The notes below the pieces were generated by a model. That model worked only from the letters and a program-made list of their open reading frames with translations. It was not told the DNA's origin and made no database searches. A stretch of 64,000 bases of DNA from RYN-230 sp963851025 (GTDB lineage: Bacteria; Actinomycetota; Actinomycetes; Streptosporangiales; Streptosporangiaceae). The stretch's first letter is position 1. Each line of letters starts with the position of its first letter. Below are positions 39,538 to 48,181 of the stretch, in pieces. The position numbers and the translations under genes were made by a program. The stretch lies in contig CAWKOA010000006.1 of assembly GCA_963851025.1 (NCBI GenBank), positions 434,001 through 498,000 on the forward strand, in the 5' to 3' direction.

Positions 39538-40047
39538 ATGGCGAAATCCGACTCGGTATTCATCTTCATCGGCACCTACCCGGACGAGGCCGCGGCGCGG
39601 GCCGACTACGACGTCGTCAAGGACCTCCACGCGGCGGGGGCGGTCGGCACCTACGACGCGGCCGTCGTCACCAAGGACGGCTCAGGCAAGGTGCACGTCA
39701 ACAAGGATGAGATGGCCACCAGGCACGGGGCGTGGGGCGGGGCGGCCGTCGGCGCGCTCGTCGGCATCCTGTTCCCGCCGTCCATCATCGCCACCGCCGC
39801 GGTCGGCGCGGCCGTGGGCGGGGTCGGCGGCCACCTGTGGCGCGGCATGTCCCGGTCCGACGTCAAGGAGTTCGGCGAGCTCATCGACGATGGGCAGGCC
39901 GCTCTCGTCATCGTCGGCGAAAGCAAGCTGCAGGAACTGGTGGACAAGGCCAACCTGAAGGCCGAGAAGCGCATCGCCAAGGAACTCAACGTGAGCCCGA
40001 GGGATGTGGACAAGGCGGTCCAGGCCGCCGCGACCGAAGTCTCCTGA
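39538..40047 (+). CDS. DUF1269-family membrane-associated protein
   Basis: The product is 169 residues from ATG 39538 with AAGGAG 5 bases upstream. It starts with a ferredoxin-like strand-helix (DSVFIFIGTYPDEAAARADYDVVKDL), then a Gly/Ala-rich hydrophobic hairpin (about 63-100, GAWGGAAVGALVGILFP), then DDGQAALVIVGESKLQELVDKA. This architecture matches DUF1269/general-stress-type proteins of unknown function. It stands as a single gene between two hairpin-delimited operons. Membrane insertion of the glycine-rich hairpin is likely. Confidence 0.82.
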   Translation: MAKSDSVFIFIGTYPDEAAARADYDVVKDLHAAGAVGTYDAAVVTKDGSGKVHVNKDEMATRHGAWGGAAVGALVGILFPPSIIATAAVGAAVGGVGGHLWRGMSRSDVKEFGELIDDGQAALVIVGESKLQELVDKANLKAEKRIAKELNVSPRDVDKAVQAAATEVS

Positions 40048-40135
40048 CCCGGACCCGGACCCGGCCGGGCCGGGCCACCCGCCCGCGGGCCCGGTGGCAG
40101 ACTCCCCGGGTGGACCAGGGAGCGGGAGGCAGGAC

Positions 40136-40906
40136 ATGAGCGATCACGGGCCGGGGTGGACTCTGGCCTGGTCGGATGAGTTCGACGGGGCGGCGGGCTC
40201 GCCGCCCGATCCAGGAACCTGGCGGATGGAGACCGGCGGCGGCGGGTGGGGCAACGGCGAACTGCAGTACTACACCGACGGCACCGAGAACGCGTCCCTC
40301 GACGGGGACGGCCACCTCGCCATCGTCGTGCGCCAGCCCGACCCAGTCGCGCGGGAAAACCGTTATGGAGGGTATGCGTACACATCGGCGCGGGTGATCA
40401 GCCAGGACCGGGTGGCGCTGCGCTACGGCCTGGTGGAAGCGAGCATCCAGGTCCCGGACGGGCGGGGCATCTGGCCCGCGTTCTGGCTGCTCGGCCAGGA
40501 CTTCGGCGCAGCCGGGTGGCCGGGGTGCGGGGAGATCGACGTGGTGGAGGTCCTCGGCCACGAGCCCGCGGTCGCGCACGCCGCCGTGCACGGGCCGGGC
40601 TACTCGGGGGCGGCCGGCATCTCGGCCTCGCGCCGCGCCCGGGCCAGCCTGGCCGGCGGCTTCCACGAGTACGGCGTGGCCTGGGAACCAGGCCGGATCC
40701 GCTGGTACCTCGACGGCAAGCGGTACGCGACGGTCACGCCGCGCGACCTGCGGGGCCGGCCCTGGGTGTTCGACCACGACTTCTACCTGCTGCTCAACGT
40801 GGCCGTCGGCGGGAGCTGGCCGGGAAACCCGGACCCGTCACTGACCTTCCCGCGGACCATGCTGATCGATTACATCCGCCACTACGCGGCGCCCGCAGCG
40901 GGGTAA
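40136..40906 (+). CDS. Glycoside hydrolase family 16 (beta-glucanase-like)
   Basis: The product is 256 residues, almost exactly one GH16 catalytic domain. The active site GEIDVVEVLG provides nucleophile Glu133, Asp135 and acid/base Glu138. Other family landmarks are WSDEFDGAAG, GELQYYTD, RYGLVEASIQVPDGRGIWPAFWLLG minus its end, and DHDFYLLLNVAVGGSWPG. Laminarinases/lichenases of this family cut beta-1,3 or beta-1,3-1,4 glucans. No signal peptide is present from the ATG at 40136 (GGGAGG upstream), so export is not explained. It precedes a secreted GH3 gene, suggesting beta-glucan use. Confidence 0.9.
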   Translation: MSDHGPGWTLAWSDEFDGAAGSPPDPGTWRMETGGGGWGNGELQYYTDGTENASLDGDGHLAIVVRQPDPVARENRYGGYAYTSARVISQDRVALRYGLVEASIQVPDGRGIWPAFWLLGQDFGAAGWPGCGEIDVVEVLGHEPAVAHAAVHGPGYSGAAGISASRRARASLAGGFHEYGVAWEPGRIRWYLDGKRYATVTPRDLRGRPWVFDHDFYLLLNVAVGGSWPGNPDPSLTFPRTMLIDYIRHYAAPAAG

Positions 40907-41011
40907 TGGCCGGGCGGACAGGCCCGGCGCAGCGGCCTGCCCGTTTACAGAATATTGCGGGGCAGTGATAGATACGGGGCCACCTTCCGCGCGTAGCGTC
41001 CCCTGTGTAGA

Positions 41012-41053
41012 CATCGCTGTGTCGGCATCGCTGTGTCGGCATCGCTGTGCCGC
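41012..41053. repeat. Three 14-bp tandem repeats upstream of the GH3 gene
   Basis: CATCGCTGTGTCGG is present twice perfectly (41012-41025 and 41026-41039) and a third time with two changes (41040-41053). The array ends 26 bp before the chosen GH3 start, within the leader or promoter. It could be slippage or a multi-site operator. Confidence 0.8.
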
Positions 41054-41078
41054 CATGGGCGAGACGATGAGGTGGGCC

Positions 41079-43853
41079 ATGGGCACGACATCAGGCCGGG
41101 CAGCGCGCCGTATCGCGGCGACGGCAGCATCGGTGATCACCTTAGCTGGACTGAGCTGGGCCGGCCCGGCCACGGCGCAGGCGTCGAGCGGCTCCGCGTT
41201 AGGGCAGGCCGCCGCCGTCCGGGCGGCGCAGGCCCGGGCCCCGCGGGTCACCGGGGACCAGCGGGTCACCAGCCTGATCAGCCAGATGACTCTCGACGAG
41301 AAGCTGACCCTGCTGGAAGGGGCGCAGGAGGCCGCGTCGACCAACCAGTTCACGGCCGGGTACCTGCCGGGTATCCCCCGCCTCGGTATCCCGTCGCTGC
41401 GGCTGGCCGACGGCCCGCCGGGGGTGGCCACCCGGCACCCGTCGGTGGGCATGACCGGCACCATGGGGGTGGCGGCCACGTTCAGCCAGCGGGACGCCTA
41501 CCTGAACGGGATGGTGATCGGCCGGGATGCCCGGGCGCTGGGTGTGGACGTGGTCCTGGAGCCGTTCGTCAACATCGACCGCGATCCCATCTGGAGCCGG
41601 GCGTTCAACACGTTCGGCGAGGATCCGCTGCTGACCGGGCAGACCGGGGCCGGGGAGATCGCCGGGATCCAGAGCCAGGGCACCATGGCCATGGTCAAGC
41701 ACTTCATCGCCTACGACGGCGGCAACAACGTGGTGCTGGACTCCCGGACGCTGCATGAGATCTACCTGGAGCCGTTCGCGGACGCCATCGACGCCGGCGT
41801 CGCCTCCATCATGTGCTCCTACAACACCGTGTCGGTGGTCGCGGCCACCCCCACGGCCGGCGGGACACCGGGCCCGTACGCGTGCGGGAACAGCAGCACG
41901 CTGACCGGGATCCTGCGCGGCGAGCTGGGCTTCCAGGGCTTCGTCACCTCCGACTGGGGCGCCAACCACGCCACCAGCTTCATCAACGACGGCCTCGACA
42001 TGGAGATGCCGGGCACCGGCTTCGGCGACATCCTGCCCACGTACTTCTCCGCCGCCGATCTCAAGGCGGCCATCACGGCCGGCACGGTCAGCATGGCCAC
42101 CATCAACGCGGCGGTCGGCCACATCCTCTATGAGATGGACCGCTTCGGGCTGCTGTCCGGCCACTCCAAGCACAACGTCACGCCGGAACCCGTGAACGCC
42201 GACGAGCAGGTCGTCCAGCAGACCGGCCAGGACGCCGCCACGCTGCTGAAGAACGACAGCAGCGCGCTGCCGCTGTCGCACGCCGACCTGGGCAGCCTGG
42301 CGCTGATCGGGCCGGGGGCGGGCCAGACCATCGCGGTCGGCCAGGCCGGGGAGAACGCGGCCGGCATCGTGTCCCGGCAGACCGGCACCTACCAGGTGCT
42401 CCAGCAGGCCCTCCGCCGCGACCCGGCCGCGCACCTGCGCTACGCCGTGGGTGACGACATGACCGGCACCCCGGTACCCGCCTCCGCGCTGTCGCACAAC
42501 GGCCAGCCGGGCCTGCTGCGCACCAACACCGGTGACAGCACCAGCTCGGTGGTGCCGCAACTGGACAACACGACCTCCAACGGGCAGGCGCTGCCCGCCG
42601 GGTCGTCCTGGACGTGGACCGGCGACCTGACCGCGCCGGTGGCCGGCAGCTACTGGGTCAACCTGGGCCTGCTCGGCGCGGGCGGCTCGATCAGCCTGGA
42701 CGGCAAGCAGATCGCCGCCACCGGGTTCCTGCTCGGCACCGCGCCGCGCTACGGCGTGCTGCGCCCGGGCGACAACAACGTGCTGCCCACCACCGACGGC
42801 CTGGACAACCTGCGCACCCAGCTCAACCTCACCGCAGGCCCGCACACCCTGTCCGTGACGATCTCGGCAGACGTCTCCGGCGACCCGGTGCAGGCCCGGC
42901 TGAACTGGGTCACCCCGGCCCAGCAGCAGGCCGGCACCGCCGCCGCCGTGGCCGCCGCCAAGCAGGCCAAGACGGCGGTGGTGTTCGCGTGGAGCACCGG
43001 TGCCCTGGACACCCCGCTGCCCGAGGGCCAGGACCAGCTCATCGCCGACGTCGCCGCGGCCAACCCGGACACGATCGTGGTGCTGAACACCTCCAACCCG
43101 GTCGCGATGCCCTGGCTCAGCTCCGTGAAGGCGGTGCTGGAAATGTGGTACCCAGGCGACACCGGCGGCTACGCCACCGCCAACGTCCTGCTCGGCCACA
43201 CCGACCCGGCCGGGCGGCTGCCGTTCACCTGGCCCGCCGCCCTCGGCCAGGGCGTGGCCAACCAGCCGGCCACCCACCCCGAACGGACCTCCAACGGGGT
43301 GGACGCCAACGGGAAGTTCTGCACCACGCCCGGCAGCCCGTTCGGCGGGCCGCAGTGCACGACCACCTACACCGAGGGGATCTTCGCCGGCTACCGCTGG
43401 TACGACCAGCAGCACCAGACCCCGCTGTACCCGTTCGGGTACGGCCTGTCCTACACCCACTTCGCCTACTCCGGCCTGCACTGGGCCCCCGCCCGGGACG
43501 GCGGCCTCGACGTGGCCTTCCGGGTCACCAACACCGGCGCCGCGGCCGGTGACGAAGTCCCGCAGGTCTACCTGGGCGCACCGGCCAGTCCCCCGGCGGG
43601 CGTGCCCTTCGCGGACCGGGCGCTGGCCGCTTACGGCCGGATCTCGCTGCGGCCCGGCCAGTCCCAGCTGGTCTGGCTGCACGTGCCGCCCCGCCAGCTG
43701 CAGTACTGGGACACGCAGTCCGGAAGCTGGGTGACCGCCAGCCGGCCAGCGGCCGCTGTACGTGGCCAGCAACGAGCGGGGCGCGGAGCTCAGCGCCACC
43801 GTCACGGTGCCTGGCGGCGGGCACTGACGCGCTGCACCCGCGTTAGCCCCTGA
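41079..43853 (+). CDS. Secreted glycoside hydrolase family 3 beta-glucosidase with PA14 insert
   Basis: From ATG 41079 the product is 924 residues. A Sec signal (GRAARRIAATAASVITLAGL, cleavage near AQA) is followed by the GH3 N-domain with LRLADGPPGV, MVKHFIAYDG and the nucleophile Asp292 in FVTSDWGANH. The GH3 C-domain carries a PA14-like insertion (SWTWTGDLTAPVAGSYWVNL, then LDGKQIAATGFLLG). A fibronectin-III-like end follows (PQVYLGAP). The last 37 residues are out of frame. One base near 43743 is extra: in the next frame GQRPLYVASNERGAELSATV continues the FnIII strand and stops at TGA 43825-43827. Starts at 41055 and 41067 are alternatives. It hydrolyses beta-glucosides outside the cell, perhaps products of the upstream GH16 enzyme. 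Confidence 0.88.
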   Translation: MGTTSGRAARRIAATAASVITLAGLSWAGPATAQASSGSALGQAAAVRAAQARAPRVTGDQRVTSLISQMTLDEKLTLLEGAQEAASTNQFTAGYLPGIPRLGIPSLRLADGPPGVATRHPSVGMTGTMGVAATFSQRDAYLNGMVIGRDARALGVDVVLEPFVNIDRDPIWSRAFNTFGEDPLLTGQTGAGEIAGIQSQGTMAMVKHFIAYDGGNNVVLDSRTLHEIYLEPFADAIDAGVASIMCSYNTVSVVAATPTAGGTPGPYACGNSSTLTGILRGELGFQGFVTSDWGANHATSFINDGLDMEMPGTGFGDILPTYFSAADLKAAITAGTVSMATINAAVGHILYEMDRFGLLSGHSKHNVTPEPVNADEQVVQQTGQDAATLLKNDSSALPLSHADLGSLALIGPGAGQTIAVGQAGENAAGIVSRQTGTYQVLQQALRRDPAAHLRYAVGDDMTGTPVPASALSHNGQPGLLRTNTGDSTSSVVPQLDNTTSNGQALPAGSSWTWTGDLTAPVAGSYWVNLGLLGAGGSISLDGKQIAATGFLLGTAPRYGVLRPGDNNVLPTTDGLDNLRTQLNLTAGPHTLSVTISADVSGDPVQARLNWVTPAQQQAGTAAAVAAAKQAKTAVVFAWSTGALDTPLPEGQDQLIADVAAANPDTIVVLNTSNPVAMPWLSSVKAVLEMWYPGDTGGYATANVLLGHTDPAGRLPFTWPAALGQGVANQPATHPERTSNGVDANGKFCTTPGSPFGGPQCTTTYTEGIFAGYRWYDQQHQTPLYPFGYGLSYTHFAYSGLHWAPARDGGLDVAFRVTNTGAAAGDEVPQVYLGAPASPPAGVPFADRALAAYGRISLRPGQSQLVWLHVPPRQLQYWDTQSGSWVTASRPAAAVRGQQRAGRGAQRHRHGAWRRALTRCTRVSP

Positions 43854-43895
43854 CGGTGCGGGCGGGGACCCTCCCGGGTCCCCGCCCGCACCGTC
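43852..43895 (+). terminator. 20-bp perfect stem-loop after the GH3 gene
   Basis: GACGGTGCGGGCGGGGACCC (43852-43871), loop TCCC, then its exact complement (43876-43895). It lies 25 bp after the in-frame-corrected stop and overlaps the uncorrected stop, which supports 43827 as the real end of the gene. From 43896 to 44133 I see no gene. Confidence 0.85.
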
Positions 43896-44133
43896 ATGTG
43901 CGGGGTGTTCTCCAGCCTGCACCCCGCGATCGTCGGCCATCAGTACCGGGCCGGCGGCGCTAGTCGGCCGCGCCGGACGCTGGCCGATGGCGGGCCAGAT
44001 CGCGCAGATGTGCGACTAGAGCGCAGGTCGGCCGCGCCCAGGGAGATCGTGGCGGTCAGCCCACCCGGGTGACCTCAGCGCAGTTCAGTGGTCGTGCAGA
44101 CCCGAGTTGTGGCTGGCCCGGGCCAGACCACTC

Positions 44134-44163
44134 TTGACACGGGCCAGCCCAGTGATCTACAAA
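44134..44163 (+). promoter_or_regulatory. Candidate sigma-70-type promoter for the sugar ABC operon
   Basis: TTGACA (44134-44139) is followed after 18 bp by TACAAA (44158-44163), 153 bp upstream of the binding-protein start. A 14-bp perfect palindrome CTGGCCCGGGCCAG lies just before it at 44113-44126. Confidence 0.5.
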
Positions 44164-44167
44164 GTAG

Positions 44168-44182
44168 TGCGCATAGCGCGCA
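44168..44182. promoter_or_regulatory. Palindrome TGCGC-N5-GCGCA near the predicted transcription start
   Basis: Perfect five-base arms, starting 5 bp after the candidate -10 element, where a repressor would block initiation. No regulator gene is adjacent to this operon. The same arm pattern also occurs at 36171-36185, so chance is not excluded in this GC-rich DNA. Confidence 0.3.
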
Positions 44183-44315
44183 TCTGTGCGCCAAATGAGC
44201 CGAACTCTGATCTGAAGCAGACGGGCAATCGCTCGCCTCAACCCAGCCCAACCCCTCAGCGTCCCGCCCTTTAAGTAGCTCGCACGCACGGTCGCGCGGG
44301 CAGTCGGAGGAAACA

Positions 44316-45521
44316 ATGAAACGGGATCCCGCAACGGTGCGGACCAGGCCGCCTTACGCCCGGATGGCCGCTGTACTGGCGGTGGCCGCCGTCATAGCCG
44401 GATGCAGCTCCACGGCAAATTCAGCGGGCAGTCCCGCCAGCCAGGGCGGTAGCCCATCGGCCGCGGCGGCTTCCTGGCCGTCCTCGCCGGGGCAGAAGTA
44501 CCCAGCGAGCTACCCGACGCTGCAGGATTACGCCAGCGCCGTCAAGGCGGCCGAGGGCCCGGTGACCTGGGATGGCCCCACCACGGCGGCCCCGCTGCCG
44601 AAGAAACACGAGTTCCTCGCCGCGATCGGCTGCACCCCCGTGCTCATTGGCTGCCATCTCGGCGCCGACGCTGCGGTGGCCGCGGCCAAGAGGATCGGCT
44701 GGGGTGGCAGCGTCACCACCGTGGCCAACCCGGCCGACACCGATCAGGCTGTGCAGACAGCGATCCTGAAGGGCGCTACGGCGATCCTGCTGCAGGGCAT
44801 CGACCAGAGCCTCATCCCCATCGGGCTCGCTGAGGCCCGGGCCAGGCACATCCCCGTGGTGTCCACGTTCCAGGAGAACCCGGCCACCGCGAAGGGGATC
44901 AACTACGAGGTCAACCCCAACGCCGTGGGCGAGGGCCGGCTGCTGGCCGATGCGATGATCGCCAACAACAAGGGCAAGGTGGACGTCCTCTTCCTGAACG
45001 ACAACGAGTACGGGCTGCCGATCCTGGTCCTCAAGGCGGCCATGGCGCAGCTCAAGGCCTGCACCATCTGCCACATCACGTACGCCAGCCCGATCAACTT
45101 CACCGGCGACACGGTCAACACCACGCTGCCCGACCGGGTGGTCGCCGCGCTGCGCGCGGACAAGAACATCAATTCGATGATCGTCGGCTATGACCCGCCG
45201 GCCACGTTCATCGTCCCCGCCCTTAACGCGGCTCACCTGCAGAAGCAGGCCCAGCTCTACTCCCAGCTCGGCGACACCCTGCACTTCGTGGGCACCCACG
45301 ACGCGTTCGCCAATGACATCGGGGCCTCGCTGGCCTGGGCTGGCTGGGCCGCCCTGGACGAGATCATCCGGTACCTGGACGGCAAGCCCTTCGTCCTGGA
45401 GAACGTCCCATCCCAGATGTTCGACTACCAGAACGTACCCGCGGGCGGCGCCCCCTTCACCGGCGCATCCTCCGGCTTCGAGCAGAAATACCTGGCCCTG
45501 TGGGGTAAGTCAGGCAGCTGA
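44316..45521 (+). CDS. Sugar ABC transporter substrate-binding lipoprotein (RbsB-like)
   Basis: The product is 401 residues from an ATG with GGAGG. Lipobox at Cys30 (LAVAAVIAGCSS), a Ser/Ala/Gly tether, then a periplasmic-binding-protein type I fold (Peripla_BP_4): IGCHLGADAAVAAAKRIGW, AILKGATAILLQGIDQSLIP, GIGLAEARARHIPVVSTF-type block, and DVLFLNDNEYGLPILV. Ligand is probably a monosaccharide or polyol. First gene of an SBP-ATPase-permease operon; 34 bp separate it from the ATPase gene. Confidence 0.9.
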   Translation: MKRDPATVRTRPPYARMAAVLAVAAVIAGCSSTANSAGSPASQGGSPSAAAASWPSSPGQKYPASYPTLQDYASAVKAAEGPVTWDGPTTAAPLPKKHEFLAAIGCTPVLIGCHLGADAAVAAAKRIGWGGSVTTVANPADTDQAVQTAILKGATAILLQGIDQSLIPIGLAEARARHIPVVSTFQENPATAKGINYEVNPNAVGEGRLLADAMIANNKGKVDVLFLNDNEYGLPILVLKAAMAQLKACTICHITYASPINFTGDTVNTTLPDRVVAALRADKNINSMIVGYDPPATFIVPALNAAHLQKQAQLYSQLGDTLHFVGTHDAFANDIGASLAWAGWAALDEIIRYLDGKPFVLENVPSQMFDYQNVPAGGAPFTGASSGFEQKYLALWGKSGS

Positions 45522-45555
45522 GCTGGACGGATGACGTTCAAATGTCGAGAATCGC

Positions 45556-47130
45556 ATGACCCGGCCAGACACCCCGGCCCGTGGACCCGAGGGCGGCCCG
45601 CCCGCCCTCGTGGTCCGCGGTGTCGCGATGCGCTTCGGCCCCCGGCTGGTCCTGGACGACGTCAACCTGACGGTCGCGAGCGGTGAGGTCCACGCGCTGG
45701 TCGGGGCGAACGGATCGGGAAAGTCCACCTTCGTCAAGATCATCTGCGGGAATCACGTCCCCACGGCGGTGGCTGAGTTCTCGCTGCGCGGTGAGCCGGT
45801 GCCACTCCCGACCACCGTCGCCGGAATGCAAAGCCGCGGCGTGCGGGTCGTCTACCAGGAACTCGGCCTGGTCGAGGAGCTCAGCATCCTGGAGAACATC
45901 GCCCTCAGCCGGCACTACTATCGCGGCGCCGGCGGCCGCATCGATTGGCGGGCCACCCGGCGAGCGGTCGCGGAAACCCTGGACGTGGTCGGGCTGCCGC
46001 ACCACCCCGACACCTCCGTCGCCCGCCTGGCCGCCTGGGAACGGGTGGCCGTCGTCCTGGCTCGCGCCCTGTACGGCCGCCTCGACCAGGTACGGCTGCT
46101 TGTCCTGGACGAGATCACTGCCGCGCTGCCCAGCGAGGAGGTGGGCCGGGTCATCGAGATCACCGGGCGGCTCAAGGAACTCGGCGCCGGTGTCCTGTAC
46201 ATCACCCACCGGTTCGAGGAGGTGTTCGCGATCGCGGACCAGGTGACGGTGCTGCGCGACGGCCGGGTGGTCCGCCAGGGGCCCAAGGAAGGACTCTCGC
46301 CTGAGCAACTCGTGGCCCTGGTGGCCGGGGAACGGGTCGAGCACGCCCGGGCTAGCCGGGAGATCGACGGTTCCCGTCCCGGGCTGGAGGTCAGGGAGGC
46401 GTCTAACGATCGTCTGCACGAGGTGTCCCTCTCGGTCGCCGCCCAGGAGATCGTAGGGGTCATCGGCCGGGCCGGCTGCGGCCGCAGCGCCCTCGGGCGC
46501 GCCGTGTTTGGGCTCGAGCCACTGCGCTCCGGCGAGCTACGGATAGCGGGCCAGCCGATTGCGGCGGGCCGGCCATGGCGTGCGCTGCGGGCCGGGGTCG
46601 CCTACGTCGGCCAGGATCGTGGCCGGGCGGGCTCCATCCACGGCGCCTCAGTCCAGGAGAACCTCACGATCGCGTCGATGCGCGCCGTGTCACCCCGGGG
46701 CTGGATCAGCGGCCGGCGGGAACAGGCGCTGGCCAGTTCGCTCATCGAGCGTGCCCAGATCGTCCCGCCCGACCCGTCGGCCCTCATCGAGACGCTGAGC
46801 GGCGGGAACCAGCAGAAGATCGTCGTCGGCCGGTGGCTGCCGCGCCAGCCCACGCTGCTGGTGCTCGATGAGCCGACTGAAGGAGTTGACGTCGGCGCCC
46901 GGCAGGCCATCTACACCATCGTGCGGGAACTGGCTGCCGCCGGAACCGCCGTGCTCGTCCTTTCCTCCAGCGCCGAGGAAGTAGTGCAGCTCTGCGATCG
47001 CGTGCTCTTCTTCGCGGGCGGCCGCGTCGCGGCCACGCTCACCGGTGAGCAGCTGAGCATCGAGGCCATCGAGAATCTGCTGCTCTTCCGGGAGGAAGCC
47101 CAGGATGACCTGACCGGAGAGGCAGTGTGA
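45556..47130 (+). CDS. Sugar ABC transporter ATPase with two nucleotide-binding domains (RbsA-like)
   Basis: The product is 524 residues. NBD1: Walker A GANGSGKST at 50-58, Walker B LLVLDEITAALP, H-loop YITHRFEEVF; its signature is degenerate (RLAAWERVAVVLARAL in place of LSVAxRQ). NBD2: the Walker A equivalent is GRAGCGRSA, without the lysine, but the signature LSGGNQQKIVVGRWL and Walker B LLVLDEPTEGVDVG are intact. The RbsA/MglA family normally has one degenerate site, and here both domains deviate in complementary positions. Its stop overlaps the permease start. Confidence 0.9.
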   Translation: MTRPDTPARGPEGGPPALVVRGVAMRFGPRLVLDDVNLTVASGEVHALVGANGSGKSTFVKIICGNHVPTAVAEFSLRGEPVPLPTTVAGMQSRGVRVVYQELGLVEELSILENIALSRHYYRGAGGRIDWRATRRAVAETLDVVGLPHHPDTSVARLAAWERVAVVLARALYGRLDQVRLLVLDEITAALPSEEVGRVIEITGRLKELGAGVLYITHRFEEVFAIADQVTVLRDGRVVRQGPKEGLSPEQLVALVAGERVEHARASREIDGSRPGLEVREASNDRLHEVSLSVAAQEIVGVIGRAGCGRSALGRAVFGLEPLRSGELRIAGQPIAAGRPWRALRAGVAYVGQDRGRAGSIHGASVQENLTIASMRAVSPRGWISGRREQALASSLIERAQIVPPDPSALIETLSGGNQQKIVVGRWLPRQPTLLVLDEPTEGVDVGARQAIYTIVRELAAAGTAVLVLSSSAEEVVQLCDRVLFFAGGRVAATLTGEQLSIEAIENLLLFREEAQDDLTGEAV

Positions 47131-48179
47131 TGCGACCAATCATCCGCGGCGACGCTACGAACGCGGCCGGGCCGGGGGAACCGTCCGGGCGTGACAGGGA
47201 TCCCGCGGCCGCCACCGCTCGCGCCACCCGGCGGGCCGGCGGCGGGCGCTGGCCGACCCGGTACGCGGTGGTGTTCATCACTATCGCGCTAGGCGTGGTG
47301 TTCGCGGTCACGAACCCGTCCACCTTCCCGACGCTGGGCAACCTCCAGGTCGTGGCGGGAGCCAACAGCGTCACGCTGCTCCTGGCGCTGGCCTCGCTGC
47401 CGCCGCTCATCGGCGGGGACTTCGATCTCTCCGTTGGCTACACCCTGGAGATCTCCTCGGTCCTGGTGGCGGTGCTGGCCGGAAGGGACCACCTGAACGC
47501 CACGCTCGTGATCGTGGTGACCATCGCGATCGGTGCCCTCATCGGTCTGGTGAACGGGATTCTCATCACCCGGGTGGGGATCAGTTCCTTCATCGCCACG
47601 ATCGGCGTCGGCTCGGTCCTGGCCGGACTGTCGATCTACCTGACCGGCGGTACCGTGCTCATCCAGGGCATACCCCAGGGCTTGCAGACCTTCGGCCAGG
47701 CCAACTCGGCCGGGATCCCGAACGTCGTGTGGCTCGCGCTCGTGGTCACCATCGTTTTCTGGGTCGCGTTCGAGCAGACACCCTACGGGCGCAAGCTGCT
47801 GGCCATCGGCCTGAGCCGCCGGTCGGCCGACCTGCTCGGCATGCGGGTAGGCGCCCTGCGCAGCACTTCCTTCGTGATCTCAGGGACCCTCTCCGCCGTG
47901 GCCGGCGTGGTCGAGCTGGGCCGGGTAGGGTCGGCCAGCTCGGGGGTCGGGCCGTCGTTCCTGCTGCCCGCGGTGGCCGCGGGATTCCTCGGTGCGACCA
48001 CGATCAAGGTTGGACGGTTCAACGTGCTGGGCACCGTCGTGGCCGTCATCCTGGTCGCGATCGGGGTCAGCGGCCTGGAACTCAACGGCGTCCCGAACTG
48101 GGTGGAACCGGTGTTCGACGGCGGCGTCCTCATACTGGCGGTGGGTACTTCCCGGCTCGCGGCCGCGCGGCGCTCCTGA
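47130..48179 (+). CDS. Sugar ABC transporter permease (RbsC-like)
   Basis: The product is 349 residues from ATG 47130, inside the TGATG junction with the ATPase stop. About nine to ten hydrophobic helices lie between 45 and 340. The BPD_transp_2 landmarks are LIGGDFDLSVGYTLEISSVLVAV, GLVNGILITRVGISSFIATIG, TPYGRKLLAIGLSRRSADLLGMRV and the late AAGFLGATTIKVGRFNVLGT. It forms the channel for the RbsB-like protein's ligand. The gene converges on the MaoC-type gene with only 2 bp between stops. Confidence 0.9.
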   Translation: MRPIIRGDATNAAGPGEPSGRDRDPAAATARATRRAGGGRWPTRYAVVFITIALGVVFAVTNPSTFPTLGNLQVVAGANSVTLLLALASLPPLIGGDFDLSVGYTLEISSVLVAVLAGRDHLNATLVIVVTIAIGALIGLVNGILITRVGISSFIATIGVGSVLAGLSIYLTGGTVLIQGIPQGLQTFGQANSAGIPNVVWLALVVTIVFWVAFEQTPYGRKLLAIGLSRRSADLLGMRVGALRSTSFVISGTLSAVAGVVELGRVGSASSGVGPSFLLPAVAAGFLGATTIKVGRFNVLGTVVAVILVAIGVSGLELNGVPNWVEPVFDGGVLILAVGTSRLAAARRS

Positions 48180-48181
48180 AC

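Noticed and set aside
41012..41053. CRISPR-like direct repeats
   Set aside because: The 14-bp units are contiguous with no spacers, and there are no cas genes. They are a tandem repeat only.
40965..41078. Upstream start extending the GH3 protein by 38 residues
   Set aside because: The extension is translated from the 14-bp tandem repeats and destroys a normal signal peptide layout.
43731..43853. Programmed frameshift at the GH3 C-terminus
   Set aside because: No slippery heptamer or downstream pseudoknot beyond the terminator is evident. A simple indel explains the data better.
44056..44334. 92-codon minus-strand frame upstream of the sugar-binding protein
   Set aside because: It covers the candidate promoter and palindrome, shows no family features, and overlaps the start of the ABC operon. 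Probably chance.
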